Assembly: GCF_900142195.1 (NCBI RefSeq)
Contig: NZ_FRAB01000011.1
Location: 124,001-188,000 of the forward strand
Reading direction: 5' to 3'
DNA length: 64,000 nucleotides
Origin: Paraburkholderia terricola
GTDB taxonomy: Bacteria > Pseudomonadota > Gammaproteobacteria > Burkholderiales > Burkholderiaceae
Shown: positions 9,044 through 17,523 of the stretch, one piece after another
Layout of the letters: each line of letters begins with the position of its first letter
How positions within the stretch are numbered: position 1 is the stretch's first letter
Made by a program: the position numbers and the translations under genes
The notes under the pieces: generated by a model
Databases searched by the model: none
Told to the model about the DNA's origin: nothing
Seen by the model: only the letters and a program-made list of their open reading frames with translations

Positions 9044-9331
9044 ATGATCAAGCGTCTCGTTCTCGCCGCGGTTCTCTCCGCCGGCGCTGCAATCGTCTCC
9101 CCCGCTTTCGCCAGCAGCGGCTACGGTCCCGCCCCTCACTACGATCCGCTCGTCGGCGCACCTGCGTCGCAGCGCGGCCAAAGCGCGCTGACCGTCCGCG
9201 CCGAACAGGCCGAGTCGATGGCCAGTGCGGATGCCGCCGCGCAATCTTATGGCGGCATGCACGACACCACGTCGCAATCGGGTGCGCGCATCGGGCCCGA
9301 CGCGTCGCTCTCGTCGTATGCGCATCACTGA
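9044..9331 (+). CDS. small secreted protein, unknown function
   Basis: A 95-residue protein with a clear signal peptide (MIKRLVLAAVLSAGAAIVSPAFAS, cleavage near 23). The mature part is Ala/Ser/Gln-rich and ends in SYAHH. The ending resembles that of the DUF4148 protein at 1391, which stops in IYAHS, so the two may be distantly related. The ribosome site TGGAGG precedes the ATG. It is 109 bp below the DUF4148 gene and probably in the same transcript. Confidence 0.75.
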   Translation: MIKRLVLAAVLSAGAAIVSPAFASSGYGPAPHYDPLVGAPASQRGQSALTVRAEQAESMASADAAAQSYGGMHDTTSQSGARIGPDASLSSYAHH

Positions 9332-9500
9332 TCGTCGATCGCCGGTCGTTCGTCACGGTCGGCCGATTCGTCTGTTGCCTGACTAGCGCTCCACGCCGGC
9401 CGGACCATCGGCAAGCCCGGCAGTGGGGCGCTCTCCTCGTGAACATCACGGCGCGTCGCGATCGGTGCGCCGGCTCCTTCATAGCGCCAGGATTTCAAAC

Positions 9501-10772
9501 ATGTCATCAACACCGTTTTCTCCAACTCGACGTCACGTTCTCGCCGCTTCGGTCGCAGTCGGCGCGATGGGACTGATTCCGGGCTCCTTGTTCGCCGCCA
9601 CCGGCGACAGCACGATCCGCCCGTTCAAGGTCAACGTGCCCGAAGCCGACCTCGTCGATTTGCGCCGCCGTATCGCGGCCACGCGCTGGCCCGGCAAGGA
9701 GACCGTCAACGATGAGTCGCAAGGCGTGCGGCTCGCCAGAATGCAGGCGCTCGCGAAGTATTGGGGCACCGACTACGATTGGCGCAAGGGCGAAGCGAAA
9801 CTGAACGCGCTGCCGATGTTCATGACGCAAATCGACGGCCTCGACGTGCAGTTCATTCACGTGCGTTCCCGTCATGAGCATGCTCTGCCGCTGATCATGA
9901 CGCACGGCTGGCCCGGCTCGATTTTCGAACTGATCAAGGTCATTGCGCCGCTGACCGATCCCACTGCCTACGGCGGAAGCGCCGACGACGCGTTTCATAT
10001 CGTCGTGCCGTCGCTACCCGGCTTCGGTTTCACCGAACAGCCGAAGACCACCGGCTGGGACTCGAACCATATCGCGCGCGCATGGGGCGAACTGATGGCG
10101 CGGCTCGGCTATACGCGCTTCGTCTCGCAAGGCGGCGATTGCGGCTCGGTGATTTCGCACCGCATGGCCATGCAGAAGGTGAAAGGGCTGATCGGCATTC
10201 ATGTGAACATGCCCGCGACCGTGCCACCGGATATCGCGACCTTGCTGGCTCTCGGAGAACCCGCGCCGCGCAATCTGTCGCCGAAAGAGAAGGCCGCCTA
10301 TGACTCGCTGAACGTCTTCTATCGCGACAATTGCGGCTATTCCGCAATGATGGTGACGCGGCCACAGACCGTCGGCTACGCGCTCGCCGATTCGCCCGTG
10401 GGCCAGGCCGCATGGATGTACGACAAGATTTCGCAATGGACTTATAGCGGCGGCGTACCGGAACGCTCACTCACGCGCGACGAGATTCTGGACGACATCT
10501 CGCTCTACTGGCTGACGGACAGCGCTACCTCCGCGGCGCAAATCTATTGGGAAGATCATTCCAACAACTTCAATGCCGTGGACATCTCCATGCCGGCTGC
10601 CGTGACGATCTTCCCCGGAGAGATCTATCAGGCGCCGCGCAGTTGGACGGAGCGCGCGTATCACAACCTCATCTATTTCAACGAGGTCAACAAGGGCGGA
10701 CACTTCGCGGCGTGGGAAGAGCCGCAGTTGTTCGCCACCGAAGTGCGCGCGGCATTCCGCACGCTGCGCTAG
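9501..10772 (+). CDS. Tat-exported epoxide hydrolase (EHN family)
   Basis: A 423-residue protein with a Tat signal (PTRRHVLAASVAVGAMG, about 8-24). The epoxide hydrolase N-terminal domain follows (IRPFKVNVPEADLVDLRRRI and TRWPGKE), then the catalytic core with HGWPGS as oxyanion motif, nucleophile Asp in QGGDCGS and a C-terminal KGGHFAAWEEP carrying the His. These enzymes open epoxides to diols; export to the periplasm suggests a detoxifying role. The ATG at 9501 opens straight into the Tat signal. Third alpha/beta hydrolase linked to a GATAC-type promoter in this window. Confidence 0.88.
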   Translation: MSSTPFSPTRRHVLAASVAVGAMGLIPGSLFAATGDSTIRPFKVNVPEADLVDLRRRIAATRWPGKETVNDESQGVRLARMQALAKYWGTDYDWRKGEAKLNALPMFMTQIDGLDVQFIHVRSRHEHALPLIMTHGWPGSIFELIKVIAPLTDPTAYGGSADDAFHIVVPSLPGFGFTEQPKTTGWDSNHIARAWGELMARLGYTRFVSQGGDCGSVISHRMAMQKVKGLIGIHVNMPATVPPDIATLLALGEPAPRNLSPKEKAAYDSLNVFYRDNCGYSAMMVTRPQTVGYALADSPVGQAAWMYDKISQWTYSGGVPERSLTRDEILDDISLYWLTDSATSAAQIYWEDHSNNFNAVDISMPAAVTIFPGEIYQAPRSWTERAYHNLIYFNEVNKGGHFAAWEEPQLFATEVRAAFRTLR

Positions 10773-10927
10773 GCCGGCAGCCGGTCGCGGCGATCGCCGC
10801 GACCGGCGCTGGAGTGAGCGCTCCGGTTCATGAAGGAGTCGGCTACCATCGCACGACCGTCTTGCCGCATGGCAACACGGCGCGGATCGATCAATAGCGC
10901 TTAATCAATCTCGGGACGTTTTTTCAA

Positions 10928-11773
10928 ATGGCCGCATTGCCGTGGATTGCCGTGTTTCTTGCCGCTTTCGCGGCGGTTTTTCAAGCGCCTCGCTCACTGA
11001 CGATGGTTCTTCTGGCAATCGGCTACGGACTCGCCTTCGCCTTGGGACAGTTGCAGGTACTCGCGGTTATTCCTCTCGCGCTTCTGGTTGGCACGGGCGT
11101 TCTGCTGCGGCGCAATCCATCGCCGGTCGGCAGGTTGCTCTGCAACGCCGTTTTTGTCGTCGTTGCAATCGGTCTGTTTCAACATGGGCTGCCGGGCTTT
11201 CATAACCTGAAAGTCATCGACGCCGCACGTTTCACGCCGGATGCCGCGCCTTATACGATGTACCTCAACTTTGACAAGCCGCTGATCGGATTCTGGCTGC
11301 TTCTGACCTATCCGTGGGTGCAGTCGAGGAAACCACTTTCCGTTATGGCGATGTCGGCGATTGTTGCCTGCGCCGTCACTTCCGCTGTCTGCCTCTCCAT
11401 CGCGTTTTACGCCGGATCGGTTGCGTGGGCGCCGAAGTGGCAGCATCTTGCGTGGCTGTGGGCACTCAACAATTTGCTGCTGGTTGCCTTTGCCGAAGAA
11501 GCTTTTTTCCGTGGCTATATCCAGGAAGGCATAACCCGCCTGATGAAGTCGCGACGCCATGCCCAGTGGTTCGGGCTCGTCGCCGGCGCGGTTCTATTCG
11601 GTCTCGCGCACTATCAGGGCGGCGCTCAACTGGTTCTGCTGGCAGGCCTGTCCGGCATCGGCTACGGGTTGGCCTATCGCGCCGGCGGGTTGCAATCCGC
11701 GATGCTCACGCACTTCGGACTGAACCTGCTTCAGTTCGGCTTGTTCACCTATCCCTTCCTCGCTCACGCCTGA
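10928..11773 (+). CDS. CPBP-family intramembrane glutamic endopeptidase
   Basis: A 281-residue polytopic inner-membrane protein with about eight membrane segments. The CPBP (CAAX protease-like) motifs are EEAFFRGYIQE near 190 and FGLAHYQGG near 222, which carry the catalytic Glu and His residues. Bacterial members process membrane peptides or affect immunity and signalling; the substrate here is unknown. It follows the epoxide hydrolase by 155 bp on the same strand, so co-transcription is possible but not evident. Confidence 0.87.
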   Translation: MAALPWIAVFLAAFAAVFQAPRSLTMVLLAIGYGLAFALGQLQVLAVIPLALLVGTGVLLRRNPSPVGRLLCNAVFVVVAIGLFQHGLPGFHNLKVIDAARFTPDAAPYTMYLNFDKPLIGFWLLLTYPWVQSRKPLSVMAMSAIVACAVTSAVCLSIAFYAGSVAWAPKWQHLAWLWALNNLLLVAFAEEAFFRGYIQEGITRLMKSRRHAQWFGLVAGAVLFGLAHYQGGAQLVLLAGLSGIGYGLAYRAGGLQSAMLTHFGLNLLQFGLFTYPFLAHA

Positions 11774-12008
11774 GCGCGGCGAATAGGAACGCGGCACTCG
11801 CGGCCAGGCAGGATAGCGCGCCCCACTCGTCTGAACTCATGGACACTCACCCGATATTGCAACCAGTCCCAATGCGTCGAAGCTCGAAGCCGACGCCGGG
11901 CCCGCAACATGAATCAAGCCGACAGCGGTGCTTTCGCCTCATGGACAGGCGTATCTCCGCAGGGCCGATGAACGCCGGCTGCCGTGCATCGGACGAGGGC
12001 CAACGTCG

Positions 12009-12524
12009 ATGACCGCAGCCGACCTGTCCGCCATGCTTCCGTCGATGCTCCCGCGTCTTTGGGCGTTTGCGCTGCGCATTTCGGGCGACCGTCACGACGC
12101 TGAAGATCTCGTGCAACGCGCCTGCGTGCGCGCGCTCGAACGCGCACATCAATTGCAACCCGGCACCGCGCCGCTTAGCTGGATGTTCTCGATCGTGCAG
12201 TCCACCTGGATCAACGAATTGCGCGCGCGTAGCGTGCGTAGCCGCTCGGGCAGCGATTGGGACGACGACTTCCTCGAAACCGTCGCCGATCCGGCTGCGC
12301 GGACGCCGGAACAGCAGGCCATGCATGGGCAGATCGTCAAGGCGGTGCAGCAATTGCCCGACGCGCAGCGCGTGGTGATGCTGCTGGTGGGCGTGGAGGG
12401 ACTCAGCTACAACGAGGCGGCCGAAGCGCTCGACGTGCCGATCGGCACGATCATGAGCCGGCTGTCGCGGGCTCGCCAGGCCATCGGCGCCCTGTTCAGC
12501 GATCAAAAAAAGCGCGGCGGATAG
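12009..12524 (+). CDS. ECF-type RNA polymerase sigma factor
   Basis: A 171-residue sigma factor. Region 2 contains WAFALRISGDRHDAEDLVQRACVRAL (about 18-43) and the LSWMFSIVQSTWINELR segment. Region 4 contains QLPDAQRVVMLLVGVEGLSYNEAAEALDVPIGTIMSRLSRARQ (about 114-156). The ATG at 12009 is preferred over an upstream in-frame start because it follows GAGGG and gives a normal length. The next gene, 15 bp downstream, encodes a short transmembrane anti-sigma-like protein. Its regulon is unknown; the GATAC-type promoters nearby lack classic ECF -35/-10 sequences. Confidence 0.9.
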   Translation: MTAADLSAMLPSMLPRLWAFALRISGDRHDAEDLVQRACVRALERAHQLQPGTAPLSWMFSIVQSTWINELRARSVRSRSGSDWDDDFLETVADPAARTPEQQAMHGQIVKAVQQLPDAQRVVMLLVGVEGLSYNEAAEALDVPIGTIMSRLSRARQAIGALFSDQKKRGG

Positions 12525-12539
12525 CGAGGACCAAGGGGC

Positions 12540-12869
12540 ATGAAAATGGACGACATCGTGCTCATGGCCTATGTGGATGGCGAGCTTACGTCGCTGGAGC
12601 GCGAGGAAGTCGAAAAGGCGATGAGTACATCGGCTGATATTGCGGAACGCGTTGCGTTGCTCGAAGCGTCGGTGCTGCCGTATCAACGCGCGTTTCAACA
12701 TCAGGCATTGCCGCCGGTTCGGGATAGCCTTGCGCGCAAGATCGACGAACTCGCACAGGCGCACACCGTGCGTTCGAACCGCTCGCGCCTTCGCACCGCG
12801 GCGCCGTGGCTCGCGGTGGCATTCATGGCGGGCGGGCTCTGCGGCGGGGCTTCGGTCAGTCGGGAATAA
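12540..12869 (+). CDS. anti-sigma factor-like membrane protein
   Basis: A 109-residue protein. The N-terminal part (DDIVLMAYVDGELTSLEREEVEKAMS) is typical of anti-sigma factors, and one membrane segment lies near the C-terminus (APWLAVAFMAGGLCGGA, about 87-103). It lacks the HxxxCxxC zinc motif. The periplasmic tail is only a few residues, so it could sense little outside the membrane. It is 15 bp behind the ECF sigma gene and is most likely its partner. Confidence 0.8.
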   Translation: MKMDDIVLMAYVDGELTSLEREEVEKAMSTSADIAERVALLEASVLPYQRAFQHQALPPVRDSLARKIDELAQAHTVRSNRSRLRTAAPWLAVAFMAGGLCGGASVSRE

Positions 12870-12987
12870 ATCCATTGGATCACGTGTTTTGTGTCAGCCA
12901 CCGCGCGCTTTGCGCCGGCGAAAAAAGCACCGGCAAAAAATCGGGCTCCGGCCAGATCTCGGCCCCAACCTGCAATAGACACAGAAC

Positions 12988-13437
12988 ATGTCACCCTTTT
13001 CGAAAATGCTACTCGTGTACGACGGAACAGAAGAAGCGCAAGCCGCGTTGACACGCTGTTCGGAGCTATCCCTGGCGTTGTCGGCACGGGTCGAGGTCGT
13101 GTCGGTCGTCGATTCGGTCAGCGCGAACGCGCATTCCGCGGGCATGCTCGGCGAGCTTGCCTATAGTCGCCTGGAGGAACTCGCCCGCCATACCCTGGGA
13201 ACCGCGATCTGCAAGCTGGCCGACAACGGCATTACCGCGCATGGGCACATCGTTTTCGGACGAACCGTCGACGCGGTTTCCCGGCATGCGGCGAGCTTCA
13301 ATTCGGACATCGTCGTAGTCGGACATCGCACGCAGAAAGGACTGGCCCGCTGGTGGAGAGAACGGCCGATTCATCTCGATCTGGCCGAACGTCTGTGCGG
13401 ATCGACCATCATCACGGTGACGCTGCCATTGGCGTAG
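12988..13437 (+). CDS. universal stress protein (UspA family)
   Basis: A 149-residue single-domain Usp protein. It begins MLLVYDGTEEAQAAL, the usual beta1/alpha1 segment, and ends with a VVVGHRTQKGLARWW... STIITVTL arrangement that resembles the nucleotide-binding GxxGx9GS(S/T) loop. The loop is degenerate, so ATP binding is uncertain. It is separate from the sigma operon by 118 bp. Confidence 0.85.
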   Translation: MSPFSKMLLVYDGTEEAQAALTRCSELSLALSARVEVVSVVDSVSANAHSAGMLGELAYSRLEELARHTLGTAICKLADNGITAHGHIVFGRTVDAVSRHAASFNSDIVVVGHRTQKGLARWWRERPIHLDLAERLCGSTIITVTLPLA

Positions 13438-13489
13438 CGTCGCGCCGAAGCGGTCTGCCCGCCGAGCCGTGCACATAGATCATCGGGCG

Positions 13490-14659
13490 TCAGTTCGCAG
13501 CGAGCCGCCACGCGCCGCCAACGATCCGCACCATCACGCGGGCTCGCTCGTCGAGGCCGGAATGATCGGCCGCGGTCATATTCACGACGCCCTGCGATGT
13601 ATGGAGATCGGTGGTGTTTTCAAGCGCCGAGCGCAGCGCCTCGCGGAATGCCTCGCTACCGGGTTGGCCTTTTTTCAGCGCCTGCGGTATGGCATGTTGC
13701 AGCAGCAAGCCCGCGTCCCATGCGTTGCCGCCGAACGTCGATACCGTGTTGGCGCCGTATGCCGTGTCATATGCCTGCCGGTAGGCAAGCGCGCTGCGCT
13801 TCACGGGATTCGAATCCGACAGTTGATCGGAGACAAGCAGCGGGCCGGCCGGCAGCAACGTGCCGTCGCAATCCTTGCCGCAAACCCGCAGGAAATCGTT
13901 ATTGGCGATGCCGTGCGTCTGGTAATAGACGCCTTTATAGCCGCGCTCTTTCAGCGTCTTCTGCGGCAGCGCGGCGGGTGTGCCGGCCGCGGCGATCAGC
14001 ACGGCGTCCGGGTTCTGCGAGACGATCTTCAGCACCTGTCCCGTTACCGACGTGTCGTTGCGCGCGAAGCGCTCGCTTGCGACAAGCTTGATGTTGGCCT
14101 TTTCAGCGTCCTTTCTGAATTCAGTGAGCCAGCTTTCGCCATACGCATCCGCAAAACCAATGAAGCCCACGGTCTTTACGTGATGCGCCACCATGTTCTG
14201 CACGATCGCGCCGGCCATGAGCGCGTCGTTCTGCGGGGTTTTGAAGACCCACGCACGCTTCGCATCCATCGGCTCGACGATCGATGCAGCGGCGGCCAAT
14301 GCGATCATCGGCGTCTCACTCCGCGCCGCGACGTCGATCATCGCCAGCGAATTGGGCACGATGGTCGAGCCGATCAATGCGTCGACGTGATCCTCGCTAG
14401 TGAGCTTGCGGGTGTTCTTGACCGCGAGGGTAGGATCGGAAGCGTCGTCCAGCACGATGTAGTCGATCTTCTGCCCGTCGATTTCTTTTGGCAGTAAGGC
14501 GATCGTGTTCTTCTGCGCAATGCCGAGCGACGCAGCCGGCCCTGTAGCCGACACGGTTACGCCGATTTTCACTTCGGCATGCGCCTGAAGACCCCATACG
14601 CCGGCGATCAGACAAGCGGCGTGGAGCGGCCTGAGCACGGACGAAAAAAACGAATTCAT
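13490..14659 (-). CDS. branched-chain-amino-acid-type ABC substrate-binding protein
   Basis: A 389-residue periplasmic binding protein of the LivJ/Peripla_BP_6 group. After a signal peptide (cleavage near LQAHA) the fold starts EVKIGVTVSATGPAASLGIAQKN and continues with IDYIVLDDASDPTLAVKNTRKL and GFADAYGESW. The ATG at 14659 has GAGAG eight bases upstream and is preferred over the ATG at 14674, which has no ribosome site. No permease or ATPase gene is adjacent, so it is an orphan binding protein; ligand unknown (amino acids, amides and aromatics are all known in the group). Confidence 0.87.
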   Translation of the reverse strand: MNSFFSSVLRPLHAACLIAGVWGLQAHAEVKIGVTVSATGPAASLGIAQKNTIALLPKEIDGQKIDYIVLDDASDPTLAVKNTRKLTSEDHVDALIGSTIVPNSLAMIDVAARSETPMIALAAAASIVEPMDAKRAWVFKTPQNDALMAGAIVQNMVAHHVKTVGFIGFADAYGESWLTEFRKDAEKANIKLVASERFARNDTSVTGQVLKIVSQNPDAVLIAAAGTPAALPQKTLKERGYKGVYYQTHGIANNDFLRVCGKDCDGTLLPAGPLLVSDQLSDSNPVKRSALAYRQAYDTAYGANTVSTFGGNAWDAGLLLQHAIPQALKKGQPGSEAFREALRSALENTTDLHTSQGVVNMTAADHSGLDERARVMVRIVGGAWRLAAN

Positions 14660-14781
14660 GTTGATTGCTCTCATTTAAATAGACAGTCCCGTGTCGCGAA
14701 AGCGCGGATCGAGCCTCGTATAACAATCGAGCGTATCGGTTTATTCCATCGCGGCACCTCGATTGCCAGGCTGCCGCATGA

Positions 14782-16554
14782 TCAACCGAATGTGAAGCTG
14801 AACACCTTCACGCCTGGATCGAGAAATTCGATCTGGAACGTGCGGTCATTCACCGGACCCGACTGACGCACGAGCTGATACAGACGCGCGCTCGTCACCA
14901 CACCCGTACCGTCGCTGGCGACATCCGCACCGTGCGCCGCGCCGGGCGCCGCTCCGTCGACGGTGATACGGAAGCGCACGGGCTTGCCATCCGCGGTCGG
15001 CGCCAGCACCAGGTGCAGGTCGCGCGCATGGAAGCGATAAGCGATGCGCCCTTGCCGCGCGGTCGGCACGGCGGACTCCGCGCCGATGTTCCACTCGCCC
15101 GCCAGCCCCCAGTTGTTGAGCGGCAGTTGCGCGGGCAGCGTATAGGCGAACGCGGCATCGCGCTTCACGCGCTGTGGCGATGCGAAGCCCTGCGCCTCCC
15201 GGTAACCCACGTAGGTCTCGCCCGAGCCGACATCCGCCGGGTCCGCGGCGGCTTGCGCGCCGGTTGCTTGCACCGGCTGCCGGGCCGCAGCGAGCAGCGA
15301 ACCGCCGTGGTCGGCCAGCAGTTGCCGGATGGCCTGTTCCGCTTCGTCATAGCCGCCTTCGCCGAAGTGGTGATAGCGGATGCGGCCCTGCGCATCGACG
15401 ATATAAAACGCCGGCCAGTACTGGTTGCCGAACGCCTGCCAGATGCGGTAGCCGTTATCGATCGCCACCGGGTAGTGGATGTTCAGGTCGCCCAGGGCGC
15501 GTTCGACGTTGCCCGCGTCGTGCTCGAAGCCGAACTCCGGCGTATGCACGCCGATCACGACGAGGCCGTCGTCTTGATAGCGCTGCGCCCATGTCTTCAG
15601 ATACGGCAAGGTCCGCAAACAGTTGATGCACGAGTAGGTCCAGAAGTTGACCACGACAACCTTGCCGCGCAACGCGTCGCTCGAAAGCGGCGCGCTGTTC
15701 AGCCATGAGGTCGCGCCGTCGAGCGAGGGCAGGCGGCCCTGCACGGGCAGAGCGGCAGGCGTCGACACGTTCGACGTACTCGACACGCGCACGATGCGGT
15801 CCGCTTGCGCGGCTGCGGGCACCGGCTTCTTCGTTGCGAGCAGATTGACCAGCCTGCTCTCGATAGCGTTGGTCGGAGCCGACGGAACGTACGCGAGAAT
15901 CCGCGTGTCGATGCCCAGCGCGATCGCTCCCACGGTGAGCAGCACCAGTGCGCCCATTGCACGGCGCAATCCCTCGCCGAGGCCGAAAGAACGCTTGAGC
16001 AGATCCAGCGAGCGCTTGCCCAACCCGGACACGACCGCCAGCGAGCACGCTGCGCCGCCGGCGTAGGCGGCGAGCGCCGCCCCGGTTTGCCAGCTCGCGC
16101 CATGCAGCGCGGCGCCGGTCAGGATCAGGCCGAGAATGGGTCCCGCGCACGGCGCCCACAGCAGGCCAGTCGCCGCGCCGAGCAACACCGCCGAGCCGAT
16201 CCGGCGCGTCGCGCCCTGGCCTTGCGAACTCGCGACGAAGCGGTCGGCGAGACCGGAGAGCGGGCGCGACAGGCGCGACGCAATCTCCGGGAACAGCAGC
16301 GCCGCGCCGAATACCGCGAAAAGTGCGAGCGATATCCAGCGCCCGTACTCGCTCAGTTGCGCCGCGCCGCTCAGACCGGCCGTGCCGAGCCCGGTCACCA
16401 GCGCAAAGGTGCCCGCGAGGCCGACAAGAAGAGGCAGGCGGTCCGTCACGAACGGCCGGTCGGAGCGTGCGAACACGAACGGCACGACGGGCAGAATGCA
16501 GGGGCTCAGGATAGTGAACACGCCCGCGAGGAATGCGATGACGATGAGTAACAT
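14782..16554 (-). CDS. DipZ-type fusion: CcdA-like membrane domain plus thioredoxin domain
   Basis: A 590-residue protein that carries reducing power across the inner membrane. Residues 1-220 form a CcdA/DsbD-like membrane domain with the redox cysteines Cys19 (SPCILP) and Cys136 (WAPCAGP). Residues about 275-410 are a TlpA-like thioredoxin domain with a CINC site (Cys309, Cys312). A beta-rich C-terminal domain (about 440-590) matches the carbohydrate-binding-like end of DipZ. The ATG at 16554 begins the first membrane helix. It is divergent from a homologous TlpA-like gene at 16888, with back-to-back GATAC-type promoters between them. Confidence 0.9.
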   Translation of the reverse strand: MLLIVIAFLAGVFTILSPCILPVVPFVFARSDRPFVTDRLPLLVGLAGTFALVTGLGTAGLSGAAQLSEYGRWISLALFAVFGAALLFPEIASRLSRPLSGLADRFVASSQGQGATRRIGSAVLLGAATGLLWAPCAGPILGLILTGAALHGASWQTGAALAAYAGGAACSLAVVSGLGKRSLDLLKRSFGLGEGLRRAMGALVLLTVGAIALGIDTRILAYVPSAPTNAIESRLVNLLATKKPVPAAAQADRIVRVSSTSNVSTPAALPVQGRLPSLDGATSWLNSAPLSSDALRGKVVVVNFWTYSCINCLRTLPYLKTWAQRYQDDGLVVIGVHTPEFGFEHDAGNVERALGDLNIHYPVAIDNGYRIWQAFGNQYWPAFYIVDAQGRIRYHHFGEGGYDEAEQAIRQLLADHGGSLLAAARQPVQATGAQAAADPADVGSGETYVGYREAQGFASPQRVKRDAAFAYTLPAQLPLNNWGLAGEWNIGAESAVPTARQGRIAYRFHARDLHLVLAPTADGKPVRFRITVDGAAPGAAHGADVASDGTGVVTSARLYQLVRQSGPVNDRTFQIEFLDPGVKVFSFTFG

Positions 16555-16635
16555 GAGATCGGTATCCAGACAGTAGGCAATTGGACGGACCGGCATCGAA
16601 CGCCGCGTGAAACGGCGTAACGGGCCATGAGCCGT

Positions 16636-16729
16636 ATTCCACCGCTCTCATGTATCAGGAGGATTTCAGCAAACGGGCAACGCGCAACGCAATGTATCGA
16701 TTGCGGCCCGCGATACATGGCGATACAAA
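16636..16729 (-). promoter_or_regulatory. GATAC-type shared promoter, copy D' (drives the DipZ gene)
   Basis: On the minus strand, TTTGTATC and ATGTATCG begin at 16729, 10 bp apart. CCTGATACATG begins at 16659, exactly 70 bp on, and TGGAAT is at 16641-16636. An extra CGATACATTG lies inside the spacer. Confidence 0.7.
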
Positions 16730-16761
16730 GCGCCGCCATCCGGCCGCGGGCCGCCGTCCTC

Positions 16762-16855
16762 GTTGTATCCGAACGTATCTGCCCGCGCTGGCGACACGAA
16801 GAATTTCACACCGGCCCGCGGCAGACACAAGCCAGATACTTCCATGCGCTCCAAT
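16762..16855 (+). promoter_or_regulatory. GATAC-type shared promoter, copy D (drives the TlpA-like gene)
   Basis: On the plus strand, GTTGTATC and ACGTATCT begin at 16762. CCAGATACTTC begins at 16832, exactly 70 bp on, and TCCAAT is at 16850-16855, 32 bp before the ATG. ACACAAGCCAGATAC is identical in copies C and D. Confidence 0.72.
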
Positions 16856-16887
16856 ACGCTCAGGTACTGACTCATTGGAGATTCTTC

Positions 16888-17451
16888 ATGTTCGATCGTC
16901 TCAAGATGGCCGCCATCGTCGCGGGCGTGGCCGGCGCAGCCTTGCTCGCCGGCTTCGCCTATACCGGCGGCGCGACCGGCCAGACGTCCTCGCTGCAAAC
17001 CGGAGCGTCCGCGCCGGCTTTCACGGGCATTGGCACCTGGATCAACAGTGCGCCGCTCGACAAGGCGCAATTGCGCGGCAAGGTCGTGCTCGTCGACTTC
17101 TGGACATTCGATTGCATCAACTGCGCGCACACGCTCCCGCACGTCAAGGACTGGTACGCCCGCTATCACGACAAGGGACTGGTGGTCGTCGGCGTGCATA
17201 CGCCCGAATACTCGTTCGAGCGCGACACCGGCAATCTGAAGAATGCGGTGAAACGCTTCGGCATCGAGTACCCGGTCGCGCAGGACAACCAGTACGCGAC
17301 ATGGGATGCGTACGGCAATCAATACTGGCCCGCGCTGTATCTGTTCGACCAGAACGGCAAACTGGTGTACAGCCATTTCGGCGAGGGCCGCTATGCGGAA
17401 ACGGAAGGCAAGATCCGCGGCTTGCTCGGCCTCGACAGAAAACAAGGCTGA
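16888..17451 (+). CDS. TlpA-like membrane-anchored thioredoxin
   Basis: A 187-residue thioredoxin-fold protein with an N-terminal membrane anchor or signal (about 8-27) and a CINC redox site (Cys76, Cys79) in FWTFDCINCAHTLPHVK. The sequence from GKVVLVDFWTFDC to GKLVYSHFGEGRY closely follows the thioredoxin domain of the divergent DipZ protein, so the two are paralogues. Its periplasmic disulfide-reducing role is inferred from the family; DipZ is a plausible electron donor. The ribosome site GGAG precedes the ATG. Confidence 0.88.
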   Translation: MFDRLKMAAIVAGVAGAALLAGFAYTGGATGQTSSLQTGASAPAFTGIGTWINSAPLDKAQLRGKVVLVDFWTFDCINCAHTLPHVKDWYARYHDKGLVVVGVHTPEYSFERDTGNLKNAVKRFGIEYPVAQDNQYATWDAYGNQYWPALYLFDQNGKLVYSHFGEGRYAETEGKIRGLLGLDRKQG

Positions 17452-17523
17452 TTTCGCAGCGGTATCGAATCGAACCGATGAACGCGCACGAAGCGCCTCC
17501 GCCAGCGGCGTGAGGCGTGCGCG

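Noticed and set aside
14690-14760. CGATACGC and TTATACG upstream of the LivJ-like gene as a GATAC-type promoter
   Set aside because: Single boxes without the paired distal element or fixed -10 offset.
17484-17523. GC-rich hairpin between the TlpA-like gene and the TctA stop
   Set aside because: The stem has several mismatches and no T-run; not strong enough to call a terminator.
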